37,421 nucleotides of DNA, from the NCBI GenBank assembly GCA_009841055.1, contig VXMN01000197.1, forward strand, positions 1 through 37,421, in the 5' to 3' direction. Within the stretch, counting starts at the first letter, position 1, and each line of letters starts with the position of its first letter. The DNA is from Acidobacteriota bacterium. Lineage in GTDB: Bacteria; Acidobacteriota; Terriglobia; Versatilivoradales; Versatilivoraceae. Position numbers and translations under genes: made by a program. This document shows, piece after piece, positions 1 through 9,938 of the stretch. The notes under the pieces were generated by a model, which saw only the letters and a list, made by a program, of their open reading frames with translations, did no database searches and was not told where the DNA came from.

Positions 1-1190
1 CACGGCAGAGCTTACGTTCACGGGGACGGCCGGGGAGACCAAGACCTTCACGGTGGCGACCACCGAGGACACCGACGTCGAGGCGGACGAGACCTTCACG
101 GTGGGCCTGGCGGTGTCGGGGACAGCGGAGACGGTGACGGCGACCTCCAGGGCGACAGGGACGATCACCGACGACGACGGCAGCGCGGCGGTGACCATCG
201 CCGACGCCTCGGCCAACGAGGGAGATGCAATTACTTTCGTGGTGACCTTGGACAAGGCGGTGTCGGGCGGTTTGACGGTGACGCCGAGCTACACCGATGG
301 GACGGCCACCTCGGGCACGGACTACACGGAGAACACGGCGGCGCTGACCTTCACCGGCACGGCCGGGGAGACGCAGAGCTTCACGGTGGCGACCACCGAG
401 GACACCGACGTCGAGGCGGACGAGACCTTCACGGTGAGCCTGGCGGTCTCGGGGACCACGGCCAAGGTGACGGCGACCGACACGGCTACCGGCACCATCA
501 CCGACCACAACGGCGGCGCGGCGGTGACGATTGCCGACGCCAGGGCCAGTGAGGGCGACGAGATTACCTTCACGGTGACCTTGAACCAGGCTGTGCAGGG
601 CGGTCTGACGGTGACGCCCGGCTTCACCGACAGGACGGCCACCTCGGGCACGGACTACACGGAGAACACGGCGGCGCTGACCTTCATCGGCACGGCCGGA
701 GAGACGCAGAGCTTCACGGTAGCGACCATCGAGGACGGGGTCGTGGAAGCCCACGAAACCTTCACCGTGAGCCTGGCGGTCTTGGGGACCACCGCGACGG
801 TGACTGCGACCGACACGGCAACGGGGACGATCACCAACGACGATACCGCGGCGGTGACGGTGGCCGACGCCTCGGCCAGTGAAGGCGATGCGATCACCTT
901 CACGGCAAGGCTGGCCAAGGCCGTGGCCGGGGGTCTGACGTTGAGGCCGGGCTATACGGATGTGACGGCGACCAAGGGCACGGACTACACGGAGAACACG
1001 GCCCTCATCACCTTCATCGGAACGGCGGGGGAGACGCAGACCTTCGCCGTGGCAACTATCGAGGATAGGGTAGTCGAGACGGACGAGACGTTCACGGTGA
1101 GCCTGGGCGTGTCGGGTGTTCCCGAGGGCACAACGGTCACGGTCGGCAGTTCGGCGACGGGGACGATCACCAACGACGACGGGGGCGGCG
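1..1190 (+). repeat. tandem Calx-beta coding repeats, ~330-333 bp period
   Basis: Three complete units and one partial unit are visible. The AAVT(I/V)ADA unit start recurs at about bases 185, 518 and 848, giving 333- and 330-bp periods. The first two complete units are very similar at DNA level, including shared blocks around TATSGTDYTENTAALTF; the last is more diverged and leads into a Gly/Asn/Glu linker. The left end of the array is outside the window, so the copy number is unknown. Confidence 0.9.
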
Positions 1191-3607
1191 GGAACAACGA
1201 AAAGGAAGACACCGAGTACAACAGTGCTCCCGTGGCGTTGGACGACAGTATCACGGTGTCCCGGGGAGGGTCGACCTCGATACTGTCGAACGAGTACAGG
1301 TCTGTCTACCGCGTGAACCGCGACGTATATCAAGCCGGCTGGACGGGGGATCTTCCCGACGACGCCAACAACGATTGGGACCCGTCGTGGTCGCCGTTGA
1401 CGAGCTTCTTCCCGGAATCCAGCGTCCTGGCCAACGACAGCGACCTGGAGGACAGATGGAACCAGTTGTCGGTGGAGTTGATCGCCGGCCCCGACCACGG
1501 CAACTTGACGCTGAACCGGGACGGGACCTTCACCTACGTGCATGACGGCACGAGAACGTCTCAGGAGGACCACTTCACCTACCGGGTCATGGACAGCGTC
1601 GGCGCCCTGAGCAATGAAGCGACGGTGACGATCACGGTCACGGGAGTGAACGCCGGGCCGGAAGGGGAGCCGATTCCGGACCAGGTGCTGATGCTGGGCA
1701 AGGACGGGACGGTGGACCTGGCGAGCTACTTCACCGATCCGGACGGGGATCCGCTGAGCTACGAGGCGCGGGCATCGGATGGAAGCAGCACGGTGGAGGT
1801 TCACCTGTCGGAAAGCACGGTGGTGCTGACGCCGGTGGCGGTGGCCTCCACCCGCGTCACGGTAACGGCGCGAGACCCCGGGGGCTTGAGTGCGGAGCAG
1901 ACCTTCGGAGTGAGGGTCGAGACCGTTCAAGAGCGGCGCAGCCGTTTGCTGGAGTTGTCGCTGGCGGCCTTCGGCCGGACGGTGGCCAGCCAGGCGGTGG
2001 ACGCGATCGGACAACGTTTCGAGGAATCGTCTCGGGACTCCGGCGCCAGCTTCAGCGGACAGCGGTTCGACTTCAATGGCCCCTCGGAGGGTGAGGGCCG
2101 CAGCCGGGTGGCCGAGTGGCTGCAGGGTCTGGTGAGTTCGCAGAACAGGGGATCTTTCCGTTCTGAATTCGTGATCGGAACGCCGGCGGCGGGCAGGCCC
2201 GTGCCCGGTCAGTGGGACATGGCCGGACGTCAGAGAGACAACCGGACCGTCTTCTCCCATGACAGCAGCTTGACGGGCGGCAGCCGTGGGGGAGGGATCG
2301 GAGTGGGTTCTCTTCAGATGGCGACGCCGAGCGGCAGCGGCTTCAGCCACTTCTCGGGCCGAAGCCTGATGACCGGCAGTTCCTTCCAGTATGCTCCGGA
2401 CCGGAAGGGTTCCCGGCAAGCAAGCAACTGGATGCTGTGGGGCCAGGGAGTGCGCAGCGATTTTTACGGCCAACCTCAGTCGGAATTGAGATTGGACGGC
2501 CGGGTGGGTGCGGCCTACCTGGGTGCGGACCGTCGCTGGGGATCGAAGGTGGTGGTAGGCGTGGCCGCCTCCCACAGCGTTGGAGCTCTGGATTACGCCA
2601 ACGGGGGAGACGGCGAGAACGAGATGGAGGTGGGGGCTCGGCTGACCGGCGCCCATCCCTATGTGAAATGGTCTCCTCGCCCGGGACTGGACCTGTGGAG
2701 TCTGCTGGGCTATGGACGGGGCGCAGCCGAGTTGGACGTTGCGGGCGAACCGGTTGAGATGGGCATCGACGTCCGCATGGCGGCCCTGGGCGGTCGCAGC
2801 GAACTGACGCGGCTGGGATCGGTGGACCTGGCGCTGAAGGCCGACGCCTTCGCCGTGAGCGTGGGCTCGGAGGCGGTGGAGGGTCTGAAGGTTGGTAACG
2901 GCGATACCCAGCGGACGCGCCTGGTGCTGGAGGGCCGCACCGACTGGTCCTTGTCCTCCGACTCGATTCTGACGCCGAGCCTGGAAGTGGGCGCCCGGAT
3001 GGACGGAGGCGACGCCGAAACGGGTCTGGGGGCGGAGCTGGCCGGGGGGGCCTCGTTTGCCAACCGGCGGCTGGGGCTGGTGGTGGAGGCCCGCGGACAC
3101 TGGCTGATGGCTCACCAGGACCGGAACTTCAAGGAGCAGGGCGCCCGCCTGTCGGTCCGCCTGGACCCGGGCGCGGACGGCAAGGGATGGGGCTTCTCGC
3201 TGGCTCCCCTGTGGGGGAACAGCTCCGGAGGGGCCGGCACGCTGTGGAGAAGCGAGCAGATGTCGGTGGGAAGCAGCCGGGCGGACCGGCGCCGGGGAGT
3301 TCACTGGCAGCCCAACCGCACCCAGGCGGCCCTCAGCTACGGGATGGAGACCTGGGGCGGGCGCGGCCGGCTGGGACCCTTTGCAAGGATGGAGCTGGAT
3401 CGGGAGGCTCCCCGGCTGGGAGGCGGCCTGCAGATGGATGTTCTGGGAACTTCCGGGGAGGTATTGGAAAGGGTGCCGGACGGCCTGCGGCTGGAGCTGT
3501 TCGGTGACTACCAGCGTCGCCGCCAGGGTGGGTCTGCCGGCCTGGCTGCCGGTCCGGCCGGCTCCTACGACTACCGGTTCGGCATCGGTTTCGTTCTGAA
3601 CTTCTGA
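2..3607 (+). CDS. Calx-beta repeat autotransporter adhesin (5' partial)
   Basis: Large surface protein open to the left window edge; the frame starts at base 2 and already reads as repeat sequence, so the true start lies outside. Residue numbers count from the Met codon at base 53. Residues 1-375 are Calx-beta-type repeats of about 110 aa with DETFTV and TGTITNDD signatures. A cadherin/VCBS-like domain follows at about 390-530 (SSVLANDSDLED, GTFTYVHDG), then a second Ig/cadherin-like domain at 535-622 (YFTDPDGDPLSY). A low-complexity linker leads to a C-terminal beta-barrel of about 350 aa (NWMLWGQG onward) that ends in Phe (GIGFVLNF), the usual outer-membrane barrel ending. Calx-beta domains bind Ca2+ and mediate adhesion in known families; the type V secretion role is inferred from the architecture. 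No passenger enzyme is visible. It converges on the addA-like gene. Confidence 0.88.
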   Translation, partial: TAELTFTGTAGETKTFTVATTEDTDVEADETFTVGLAVSGTAETVTATSRATGTITDDDGSAAVTIADASANEGDAITFVVTLDKAVSGGLTVTPSYTDGTATSGTDYTENTAALTFTGTAGETQSFTVATTEDTDVEADETFTVSLAVSGTTAKVTATDTATGTITDHNGGAAVTIADARASEGDEITFTVTLNQAVQGGLTVTPGFTDRTATSGTDYTENTAALTFIGTAGETQSFTVATIEDGVVEAHETFTVSLAVLGTTATVTATDTATGTITNDDTAAVTVADASASEGDAITFTARLAKAVAGGLTLRPGYTDVTATKGTDYTENTALITFIGTAGETQTFAVATIEDRVVETDETFTVSLGVSGVPEGTTVTVGSSATGTITNDDGGGGNNEKEDTEYNSAPVALDDSITVSRGGSTSILSNEYRSVYRVNRDVYQAGWTGDLPDDANNDWDPSWSPLTSFFPESSVLANDSDLEDRWNQLSVELIAGPDHGNLTLNRDGTFTYVHDGTRTSQEDHFTYRVMDSVGALSNEATVTITVTGVNAGPEGEPIPDQVLMLGKDGTVDLASYFTDPDGDPLSYEARASDGSSTVEVHLSESTVVLTPVAVASTRVTVTARDPGGLSAEQTFGVRVETVQERRSRLLELSLAAFGRTVASQAVDAIGQRFEESSRDSGASFSGQRFDFNGPSEGEGRSRVAEWLQGLVSSQNRGSFRSEFVIGTPAAGRPVPGQWDMAGRQRDNRTVFSHDSSLTGGSRGGGIGVGSLQMATPSGSGFSHFSGRSLMTGSSFQYAPDRKGSRQASNWMLWGQGVRSDFYGQPQSELRLDGRVGAAYLGADRRWGSKVVVGVAASHSVGALDYANGGDGENEMEVGARLTGAHPYVKWSPRPGLDLWSLLGYGRGAAELDVAGEPVEMGIDVRMAALGGRSELTRLGSVDLALKADAFAVSVGSEAVEGLKVGNGDTQRTRLVLEGRTDWSLSSDSILTPSLEVGARMDGGDAETGLGAELAGGASFANRRLGLVVEARGHWLMAHQDRNFKEQGARLSVRLDPGADGKGWGFSLAPLWGNSSGGAGTLWRSEQMSVGSSRADRRRGVHWQPNRTQAALSYGMETWGGRGRLGPFARMELDREAPRLGGGLQMDVLGTSGEVLERVPDGLRLELFGDYQRRRQGGSAGLAAGPAGSYDYRFGIGFVLNF

Positions 3608-3801
3608 GAGTGGGCAGCGCCAACCGCCGGCTGTCGAATCCACTCGGAAGGCCTGCGACCGACTCTTCCCCAAGCCGCTGCCCTCAATCCTGCCAAGCAA
3701 GGCCCAAGACCCCTCGATTGTCCCGCTCGCCGCTCTTCCGTAAATTCTGGTGAGGTCTGCGGCTGGCTATGGCGTCGGCCCGGCAATGCGTGAACCCACG
3801 G

Positions 3802-6800
3802 TCAACCCGGGTAAGCCCACTCCCGCCAGCCCTGAAGCATGGGGAAGTACAGACCCAGGCGGATAGGACGGGAGTCCATGGACCGGATCAGGCTCCCGTA
3901 GGTTTCCAACTGAGTGCGGTAGCGCGCCTGCTCATTGTCGAGGAAGTCTTCCGGGGACCCGCCCGCATGGGTCCCCGTCTTGTAGTCGATGATCCAGCGG
4001 GTGCCGGCGGCCACGAAGGTCCGGTCCAGGACGTAGCGCCGAACTCTGCCCTGGACCACCGTGGAGAGGGCATACTCTCTTTGGTCTTCCTGGTGGAGTG
4101 AAAGAATCCAGCGGCCGCGTTTGTCGCGGACGGTGTTCGTCAGAGCGGAAACGGCTCGGGACAGGGCCTCGTCCAGCTTCCGGCCGTCGAGTCCCTCCTG
4201 CCTCAGCGCGGCGCGCAGGGTGTCCCGGCTGAAATTGAGACCTTCCGGCGGGCGCAGTCGCTGAAGCATCCGGTGGACCACCGTTCCCACTCGCCGCTGC
4301 AGATCGCCTGCCCACTCGAAGGTCGGTTGGGGTGGCCCGGGGTCTTCGGCGCCGGGTAACCGTTTTCGTGGCTCCCAGACCGCATCCTCCGGGGCAGGGA
4401 GGGGACTCCAGTCCGCGGCCAGCCGCCGGAGAGGGATGCCTGGAGGCTCCGGGGTAACGGAATCGGCTGTATCTTCTTTCTCAACTACGTGGTCCTCCAG
4501 ACTCTCCGAAAATTCCGGCTCGACCGTTGTCCAGATCTTTGACAGCAGGGAGCGCGAATCGGGAGTTTTCAACCCTGTGCCTTTGAGATCGAGTCTGGTG
4601 TGCCCCAGCAGATGCAGGCTCTTCCGGGCCCTGGTGGAGGCCACATAGAGGAGGCGCGTATTCTCATGAACACGCTTCCCCCGGTCGATACCCTTAAGGT
4701 AGTCGTAGAGTGGGTGGTTGTCGCCCCCCGCCTGGGGAATCGGCGCCAGCAGCAGACGGGATCGATCGCCGTCCGGATATTCCATCCACCGCAGCAGGCG
4801 CGGATCGTCGTGCCGCGTACGCCGTCCCAACCCCGGCAGGATCACCGTGTCGAACTCCAGCCCCTTGGCCTTGTGAATGGTCATCAAATACAATTCTTCA
4901 CCGGCTTCGACGTCGGACGGAGCGTACAGGCGGGCGACCTCCTCGGCGAAGCCGGTTTCGTCCAGGAGCTGCATGCCGTCGGTCGATTGCTCCAGCAGGT
5001 CCAGGTAGGCGGCGGCATCTTCGATCTCCGCCCGCGTTTCGAGGCAGGCCGGACCCCCCAAAGCGATCCAGAGGCTCTCCACCCAGCGGCGGACCGGCAG
5101 GCGCCCTCGCCGGACCAGGGAGTCGCCAAGGAGAGGGATCAGGCGGTCGAGCCGGGTCCTGCCGTCGGGGGACAATCGTTCCAGTCTGGCAGGATCCCGA
5201 ATCAGATCCCAGACCGCGGCGGTGGGATCGTCCTTTACCAGCGCATCCAGGTCGCCCAGTCTCAGTCCGCACCAGGGCGCCCGCAGGATCGACAACCAGG
5301 CCAGTCGGTGCCCCGGATGCAGGAGCGCCCGGGTGAGAGACATCAGGTCCTGAACCACCGGGCGTTCGCCCAGAGCGTCGATCTCCACGGCACGAAATTT
5401 CTTTCCGCGCCGGCGAAGCGCGGCCACGATGTGGAACAAATGGCTGCGAGCCAGCACCAGCACGGCAGTCGTCCCGCACGGGTTCCTTGATTGGGCTTCC
5501 TCGATGATTTCGATGACGCGCCGGGCCTCGGACTCCGGATCGTTGATCGGAAACGGGTGCAAACAAACGGCCCTGTCAGGACCACCGCCCTCAAAAGGCA
5601 CTGACGGTTCGTAGGTCACCGCTCCGGTCAACACGTTTTCAGCTTCCGGGAAAGCCTCGCTCATGGCGCGGTTCACCCAATCCACGATTCCCGGACCGGA
5701 GCGAAAATTCACCGAGAGCGTGAGAGGCACCGGCCGAACCGCGGCTATCCCGTTTATCCGAGCGCTCAGAAACAGCCCCACCTCGGCCTCTCGAAAGCCG
5801 TAGATCGACTGCATTGGATCGCCGACCAGAAAGAGGGTGCGTCCGTCTCCGGGCTGCCAGTCTGCGATGAGCCGGGCCAGCAGGTCGTACTGACTTTGGG
5901 AGGTGTCCTGAAACTCGTCGATCAGCAGGTGCTGGATTCGGCAGTCGAGCGCAAACGCCAGGGCGGTGGGAACCTCGTCCGTGCCCAAAGCGTTTCGTGC
6001 TCGAATCGCGATCTCGGTGAAGTCCACGCCCCCTTCTTCCCGAAAGACGAGTTGGAGCTGGCCGACGGCTATGGGCAAAAGGTGCATCAGGGCCGCCAGC
6101 ACCTCCCACTGTCCATCGTCGAAGCGCGAGGAGGGCAGCGACCGCAAGGCGTGGAGTGCGGCAACGGCGTCGTCGTCGAGTTCGATCCTGTTCCACGCTT
6201 CTTTGGCGCCACGTCCCGGATCGGTCGGCGGAAACCCCTGGTTCTTGTTCAGGGACCGGCGGCGGGTTCCCCGCCGGCTCAGGAACAATTCCGCCAGCCC
6301 CAGCCAATGGGGCAGCGACTCCAGGGTAGCGTCCGGAAACTCCGGTAGCTCGAAGCAAGCGTCAAGAGCGCTCGCACGCTTCTGTTCTCGGAGGTTCCCG
6401 GCGGCGAAGCGTGCCAGTCCAACGGTCAAGGCCCTGAATTCTTCAGGGAATTCCGCCGCCACCCGTTCGAGAGCGCGCTCCACCACCCGCTCCAGTGAAC
6501 GCTCCAGATCCTTGCGCAACACGGTTGACGGCGGTGTTCCGTCCAGGTGCCGCAGCCACTGGTCCCGTTTACCCAACATGGTGCTTAGCAACTGCTCGAC
6601 CGTGGCGACGTCGTTGTCGAGATGCGCAAGAAGTCGCGACAAGTCCGCGGACACCTTGGCCGCCGCCCGGTCGGAATCCAGCATGGCCAGCGTTTGGCGA
6701 GCTGCCAGAAGGTAGAGGCGTCCCGCGTCCTCTTCCGGGCCGAGCGAAGCTCCCATGCGCGAAACCCAGGGCATCTGCCTGACCAGCAGGGCGCACAGCG

Positions 6801-7161
6801 AATCGATGGTCTGGATGCGAAGGCGGGAGGGTTGCTCGGTCAGGCTCCAGTTGAGTTTGTCGTTCTGCACCAAGGCTGCGTGCGCCAGTTTCCAGGTGTG
6901 TGCTTCATGCGGCGTGTCGGGTTGCGGTCCTGCGGCTCTCTCGATTGCGGCGATGACCCGGTGGCGCATCTCTGCGGCGGCCTTCCGCGTAAAGGTGATG
7001 GCGACCACGGCCTCGGGTTGCTCGACCCCTCCCAGCAACGTCAGGAAGCGCTGAATGAGCAATTCGGTTTTTCCGGAACCCGCGGGCGCCTGCACGATGA
7101 ACGACCGGGTGGGGTCGAGCGACTGCAGACGCTGCTGCCGGTCCTGGATCCGGTCAATCAT
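3802..7161 (-). CDS. AddA-like UvrD/Rep helicase with C-terminal PD-(D/E)XK nuclease
   Basis: ATP-driven helicase-nuclease of 1119 aa for double-strand-break end processing before RecA recombination. Walker A is APAGSGKT (25-32), motif Ia is TFTRKAAAEM, motif II is DEFQDT (D415, E416), and motif VI is LYVASTRAR. The C-terminal nuclease has GTVVHRML and IDYKTG (D1059, K1061). The start is set at the ATG ending at 7161: it sits directly before the Q-like motif and Walker A, while longer in-frame versions would run deep into the upstream gene. It overlaps the addB-like stop by 8 bases (ATGATTGA), so translational coupling is expected. Family knowledge: AddA partners AddB; RecB is the alternative, but there is no RecC or RecD here. 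Function is inferred from motifs. Confidence 0.9.
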   Translation of the reverse strand: MIDRIQDRQQRLQSLDPTRSFIVQAPAGSGKTELLIQRFLTLLGGVEQPEAVVAITFTRKAAAEMRHRVIAAIERAAGPQPDTPHEAHTWKLAHAALVQNDKLNWSLTEQPSRLRIQTIDSLCALLVRQMPWVSRMGASLGPEEDAGRLYLLAARQTLAMLDSDRAAAKVSADLSRLLAHLDNDVATVEQLLSTMLGKRDQWLRHLDGTPPSTVLRKDLERSLERVVERALERVAAEFPEEFRALTVGLARFAAGNLREQKRASALDACFELPEFPDATLESLPHWLGLAELFLSRRGTRRRSLNKNQGFPPTDPGRGAKEAWNRIELDDDAVAALHALRSLPSSRFDDGQWEVLAALMHLLPIAVGQLQLVFREEGGVDFTEIAIRARNALGTDEVPTALAFALDCRIQHLLIDEFQDTSQSQYDLLARLIADWQPGDGRTLFLVGDPMQSIYGFREAEVGLFLSARINGIAAVRPVPLTLSVNFRSGPGIVDWVNRAMSEAFPEAENVLTGAVTYEPSVPFEGGGPDRAVCLHPFPINDPESEARRVIEIIEEAQSRNPCGTTAVLVLARSHLFHIVAALRRRGKKFRAVEIDALGERPVVQDLMSLTRALLHPGHRLAWLSILRAPWCGLRLGDLDALVKDDPTAAVWDLIRDPARLERLSPDGRTRLDRLIPLLGDSLVRRGRLPVRRWVESLWIALGGPACLETRAEIEDAAAYLDLLEQSTDGMQLLDETGFAEEVARLYAPSDVEAGEELYLMTIHKAKGLEFDTVILPGLGRRTRHDDPRLLRWMEYPDGDRSRLLLAPIPQAGGDNHPLYDYLKGIDRGKRVHENTRLLYVASTRARKSLHLLGHTRLDLKGTGLKTPDSRSLLSKIWTTVEPEFSESLEDHVVEKEDTADSVTPEPPGIPLRRLAADWSPLPAPEDAVWEPRKRLPGAEDPGPPQPTFEWAGDLQRRVGTVVHRMLQRLRPPEGLNFSRDTLRAALRQEGLDGRKLDEALSRAVSALTNTVRDKRGRWILSLHQEDQREYALSTVVQGRVRRYVLDRTFVAAGTRWIIDYKTGTHAGGSPEDFLDNEQARYRTQLETYGSLIRSMDSRPIRLGLYFPMLQGWREWAYPG

Positions 7162-9793
7162 GGTCCTCCTCCAACCCGGCAGCGGGCTGCCGGATCCGAC
7201 AGAGCGCCGGCAGCGCGCAATTGCCGCAGGTCTTACGGGGGTCCTTTGGGTCCACGATGGCTTGTCCGGACCGGAATTCACTACCCAGTCGATCCAGGAC
7301 CCTTCGCCACTCCGCGATCGTTTCTTCCAGAGGTGGCTGGTCATCGGGTACCTTGACGTCGGGAACCATTCCCTCGGAGTCGGCCAGGCCTCGAAAGCCC
7401 GGGGCCCCGGTCTTGAGCCTGCCGAAGAAGACGCCCGCCACCGGGGCGTCGGCGGTCACGGCGTAGATGGGCAGTTGCGGTGCGTCGGGTCTGGAGCCGT
7501 CCCAATCGGAAGGCCGGCATTCCCCGGTCTTGTAGTCCAGAATGACCAGTTCCCCGTCTTCGAGCCGGTCCACTCGGTCCGCTCGGACTCTCAGTCGCAG
7601 GCCACCCAAGGTCACGGGCCGTCCCTCCTCCTGTTCGAGCATCGTGAATGGCCGCCGTTGTTTTTCGAGGAGCAGCCACTGCCCGACGAGGTGTTCCATG
7701 CGGTGCCGTTCATTGTCTGCAAACCGTGGGCTTCGCAGAGCACGGCGGTGTCTGGAGTAGTCCTGAATCTCGGCGCCGGACTGGGAGCGCACCAGGTCCG
7801 CCAGCTTTTCCTCATTGATCGTCACCAATGCCTGGTGGGATCGCAATTGCTCCCAGACACGCTTGAGAATGCCGTGGACCAGTTGGCCGCGGTCGAGAGC
7901 GTTCAAGCCGGGTTCGGGCTGGTCCGGCGCCTTTGCCGCCAGCCGCAGCTCGGCGAACGCCCTGAAGGGACAGGCTGCCTGCAGCTTGAACAAAGAGGTT
8001 CCGACCCTGAAGGGGACATTGCTGCACGGAGGGGCGCGGTGGTCCTGGATGGTCTCCATCCGGGAGGAGCGCTGAAGTTGTTCCGGGTAACCGGCCGAAG
8101 CTGCAAGCCCCAGGTCGGCCTCGGCAACTGCCGGCAATGCAGTCAGGAGCGGGCTGACTCTCAAATCCGAATCGCCCTCCCGCCGGGGGTGGCTGACGAC
8201 CACGGTTGGAGCGCTCGACAGGAGGCGAGCCGTGAGCAAGCGGGCAAACTCCAGTTCACGATCCGGGGAGCAACGTGGCAGGTTGTGACGGCGCTGCAGG
8301 TGAAAGGGCAGGAACGGATCGGGGGATGGGGCGGCCGGCCACGCATTGTCGTGCATCCCCATGATCCAGAGACGATCGAAGCGCAGGCCGGCGGCTTCCA
8401 GCATGCCCAGAATCTGGACAGGCGCAGGTTCGGACTCCGGTTGAAACTGCCGGGCGGAAGCCAGTTGTCTCAGTCTGCCGACGGCTGAGCGCAGGGAGAT
8501 GGGGCCGGAGACACGGTCGAGGCGGGCCAGTTCGGAGAGAAGTTCCCTCCATACTTCAAGCGTTTGGTACTCCGCGCTGTCGATGCCTCGGTCTCCCGGC
8601 CATCCGATCGCCTGCAGGAATCCCGACAGCGCTGGAGCCCAGTCGCTGGGCATCCGGCTGGTCTGCAAGGCCTGGTACTGCTCCATCCAGGTCGCCAACC
8701 GGGAAGCGAGCTTGGGACACTGCCGGGAGCCATTGCCGCTGCGGGCAAACCTGACGATGTCTCTCAAGGAAACGTAAGCCTCCCCCTTGGAACGCAATTC
8801 GACGTCCAGCAGGGCGCGTTTGGTCAGTTCCTCCTCGGAACCCTGCAGAAACGGGGATCGCAAGAGTCGGCCGGCGTTCTCGATTGAAATCTTGCGGGGG
8901 TCGGTTCCAAGAAGGAGGAATGCCGTTTCGATTATGGGATACCCGCTGGCGGGCAGCCCCAGAGAGATGTTGAAGAGCCGCCTGGGGTCGAGGTCCTGCC
9001 GCGCCCGGGAGCGGGGGTGCAGGGTTTCACCGAAAATCCGCTCAATCCGGCCGCGGCGCCCGCCCAGATCGGGAACGACGACGCCGATTCGAAAATGGGG
9101 GTCCGCGGCCTCCGGCTCATTTTCCAGAATCCCGCGCGCCCACTCGGCGGCGGCCCCGATTTCACGAGCGGTATCGACCAGGCCCAGGAGTACGGCCTTG
9201 CCGGCGGCTTGGGGAAATTCGCGCTGGTGAACTTGCGTCCCGCGTTGCGCCAGGCAGTCGAACAGTCGCTGCTGAGCGGGCGTCGGCTCGAGAAAGCCTG
9301 CAAATTCAACTTGTTCGGGGACCGGGAGCGCTCTCCGTTCGATGAGATCCGCTACAAATGCCGGAAGTTCGGCGCCTGATAGCCACCCGTTTTGGCGGCA
9401 GCGATGAAGAAACTCCTGTGCCCACGACAGAAAGGTCTCGGAATCCTCCTGATCTTTCCAATCCGGGACGTCCAGGGGAAGATTCCAGGCACACAGAAGG
9501 TTCCAGGAGACCAGCGCCGATTCGGCGGTTTTCGGCACCTCCAACAACTCGTTTTTGGTCTTCGAACGGATGATGCCTTCCCAGATGGCCCGTTCTTCGG
9601 CAGGCCGGAGGAGTCGTGCGGCGGTTTCCGCCTGTCCGGAAAACAGCCACTCTCTCCACATTTCGGTCAGCCACGCCGACAAAGGCAGGATGGCGGGGGT
9701 TGGCCAGGAAGACAGGCCCGCGGCCTCTTGCTCGCGGTCGTATTCCTGCTGGAGTTCTCTGGCGAGTCGGAGATTCGCGGTGATGACGGTCAT
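7154..9793 (-). CDS. AddB-like PD-(D/E)XK nuclease subunit with Fe-S cluster motif
   Basis: Partner subunit of the adjacent AddA-like helicase, 879 aa. The N-terminal half looks like an inactivated helicase domain: the start (TVITANLRLARELQQEY) has no Walker A, unlike classical Firmicutes AddB. The C-terminal nuclease domain has GQLVHGIL and LDYKTG (D753, K755). A split Fe-S motif brackets it: Cys608 (AACPFRAF), then Cys856, Cys859 and Cys865 (CGNCALPALC), the arrangement known from AddB and Cas4 nucleases. From memory it matches the roughly 900-aa 'probable DNA repair protein' branch related to AddB, rather than AddB proper. It is the first gene of the pair; 502 bp of gene-free DNA separates it from the divergent cytochrome operon. 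Confidence 0.87.
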   Translation of the reverse strand: MTVITANLRLARELQQEYDREQEAAGLSSWPTPAILPLSAWLTEMWREWLFSGQAETAARLLRPAEERAIWEGIIRSKTKNELLEVPKTAESALVSWNLLCAWNLPLDVPDWKDQEDSETFLSWAQEFLHRCRQNGWLSGAELPAFVADLIERRALPVPEQVEFAGFLEPTPAQQRLFDCLAQRGTQVHQREFPQAAGKAVLLGLVDTAREIGAAAEWARGILENEPEAADPHFRIGVVVPDLGGRRGRIERIFGETLHPRSRARQDLDPRRLFNISLGLPASGYPIIETAFLLLGTDPRKISIENAGRLLRSPFLQGSEEELTKRALLDVELRSKGEAYVSLRDIVRFARSGNGSRQCPKLASRLATWMEQYQALQTSRMPSDWAPALSGFLQAIGWPGDRGIDSAEYQTLEVWRELLSELARLDRVSGPISLRSAVGRLRQLASARQFQPESEPAPVQILGMLEAAGLRFDRLWIMGMHDNAWPAAPSPDPFLPFHLQRRHNLPRCSPDRELEFARLLTARLLSSAPTVVVSHPRREGDSDLRVSPLLTALPAVAEADLGLAASAGYPEQLQRSSRMETIQDHRAPPCSNVPFRVGTSLFKLQAACPFRAFAELRLAAKAPDQPEPGLNALDRGQLVHGILKRVWEQLRSHQALVTINEEKLADLVRSQSGAEIQDYSRHRRALRSPRFADNERHRMEHLVGQWLLLEKQRRPFTMLEQEEGRPVTLGGLRLRVRADRVDRLEDGELVILDYKTGECRPSDWDGSRPDAPQLPIYAVTADAPVAGVFFGRLKTGAPGFRGLADSEGMVPDVKVPDDQPPLEETIAEWRRVLDRLGSEFRSGQAIVDPKDPRKTCGNCALPALCRIRQPAAGLEEDHD

Positions 9794-9826
9794 GTTCGGT
9801 GGGTCGAGTCTAACACGACAAGATGC

Positions 9827-9840
9827 CCCCGCAAGCGGGG
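9827..9840. repeat. short perfect GC hairpin upstream of addB-like gene
   Basis: CCCCGC-AA-GCGGGG, a perfect 6-bp palindromic stem 34 bp upstream of the addB-like start. No T-run follows on either strand, so it is not a standard terminator. It might lie in the addB leader; role unknown. Confidence 0.45.
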
Positions 9841-9938
9841 AGGGGACGTTGTTGAGTTATTGGAATACCCTTATGCAGCGGTAGGAAACGTTGTCCTTTT
9901 TCGTTATCGGGTGTGACTTGGTGAAAAATGCTGTCTAA

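Noticed and set aside
4600..8488. Plus-strand open frames inside addA/addB (4600-5490, 7055-8488 and others)
   Set aside because: Fully covered by the helicase-nuclease genes with intact motifs; no ribosome site or family match on the plus strand.
3802..9793. Helicase-nuclease pair as a novel phage-defence system
   Set aside because: Domain order, DYKTG nucleases and Fe-S cysteines fit AddAB-type repair; no defence-associated partner gene or island signature is nearby.
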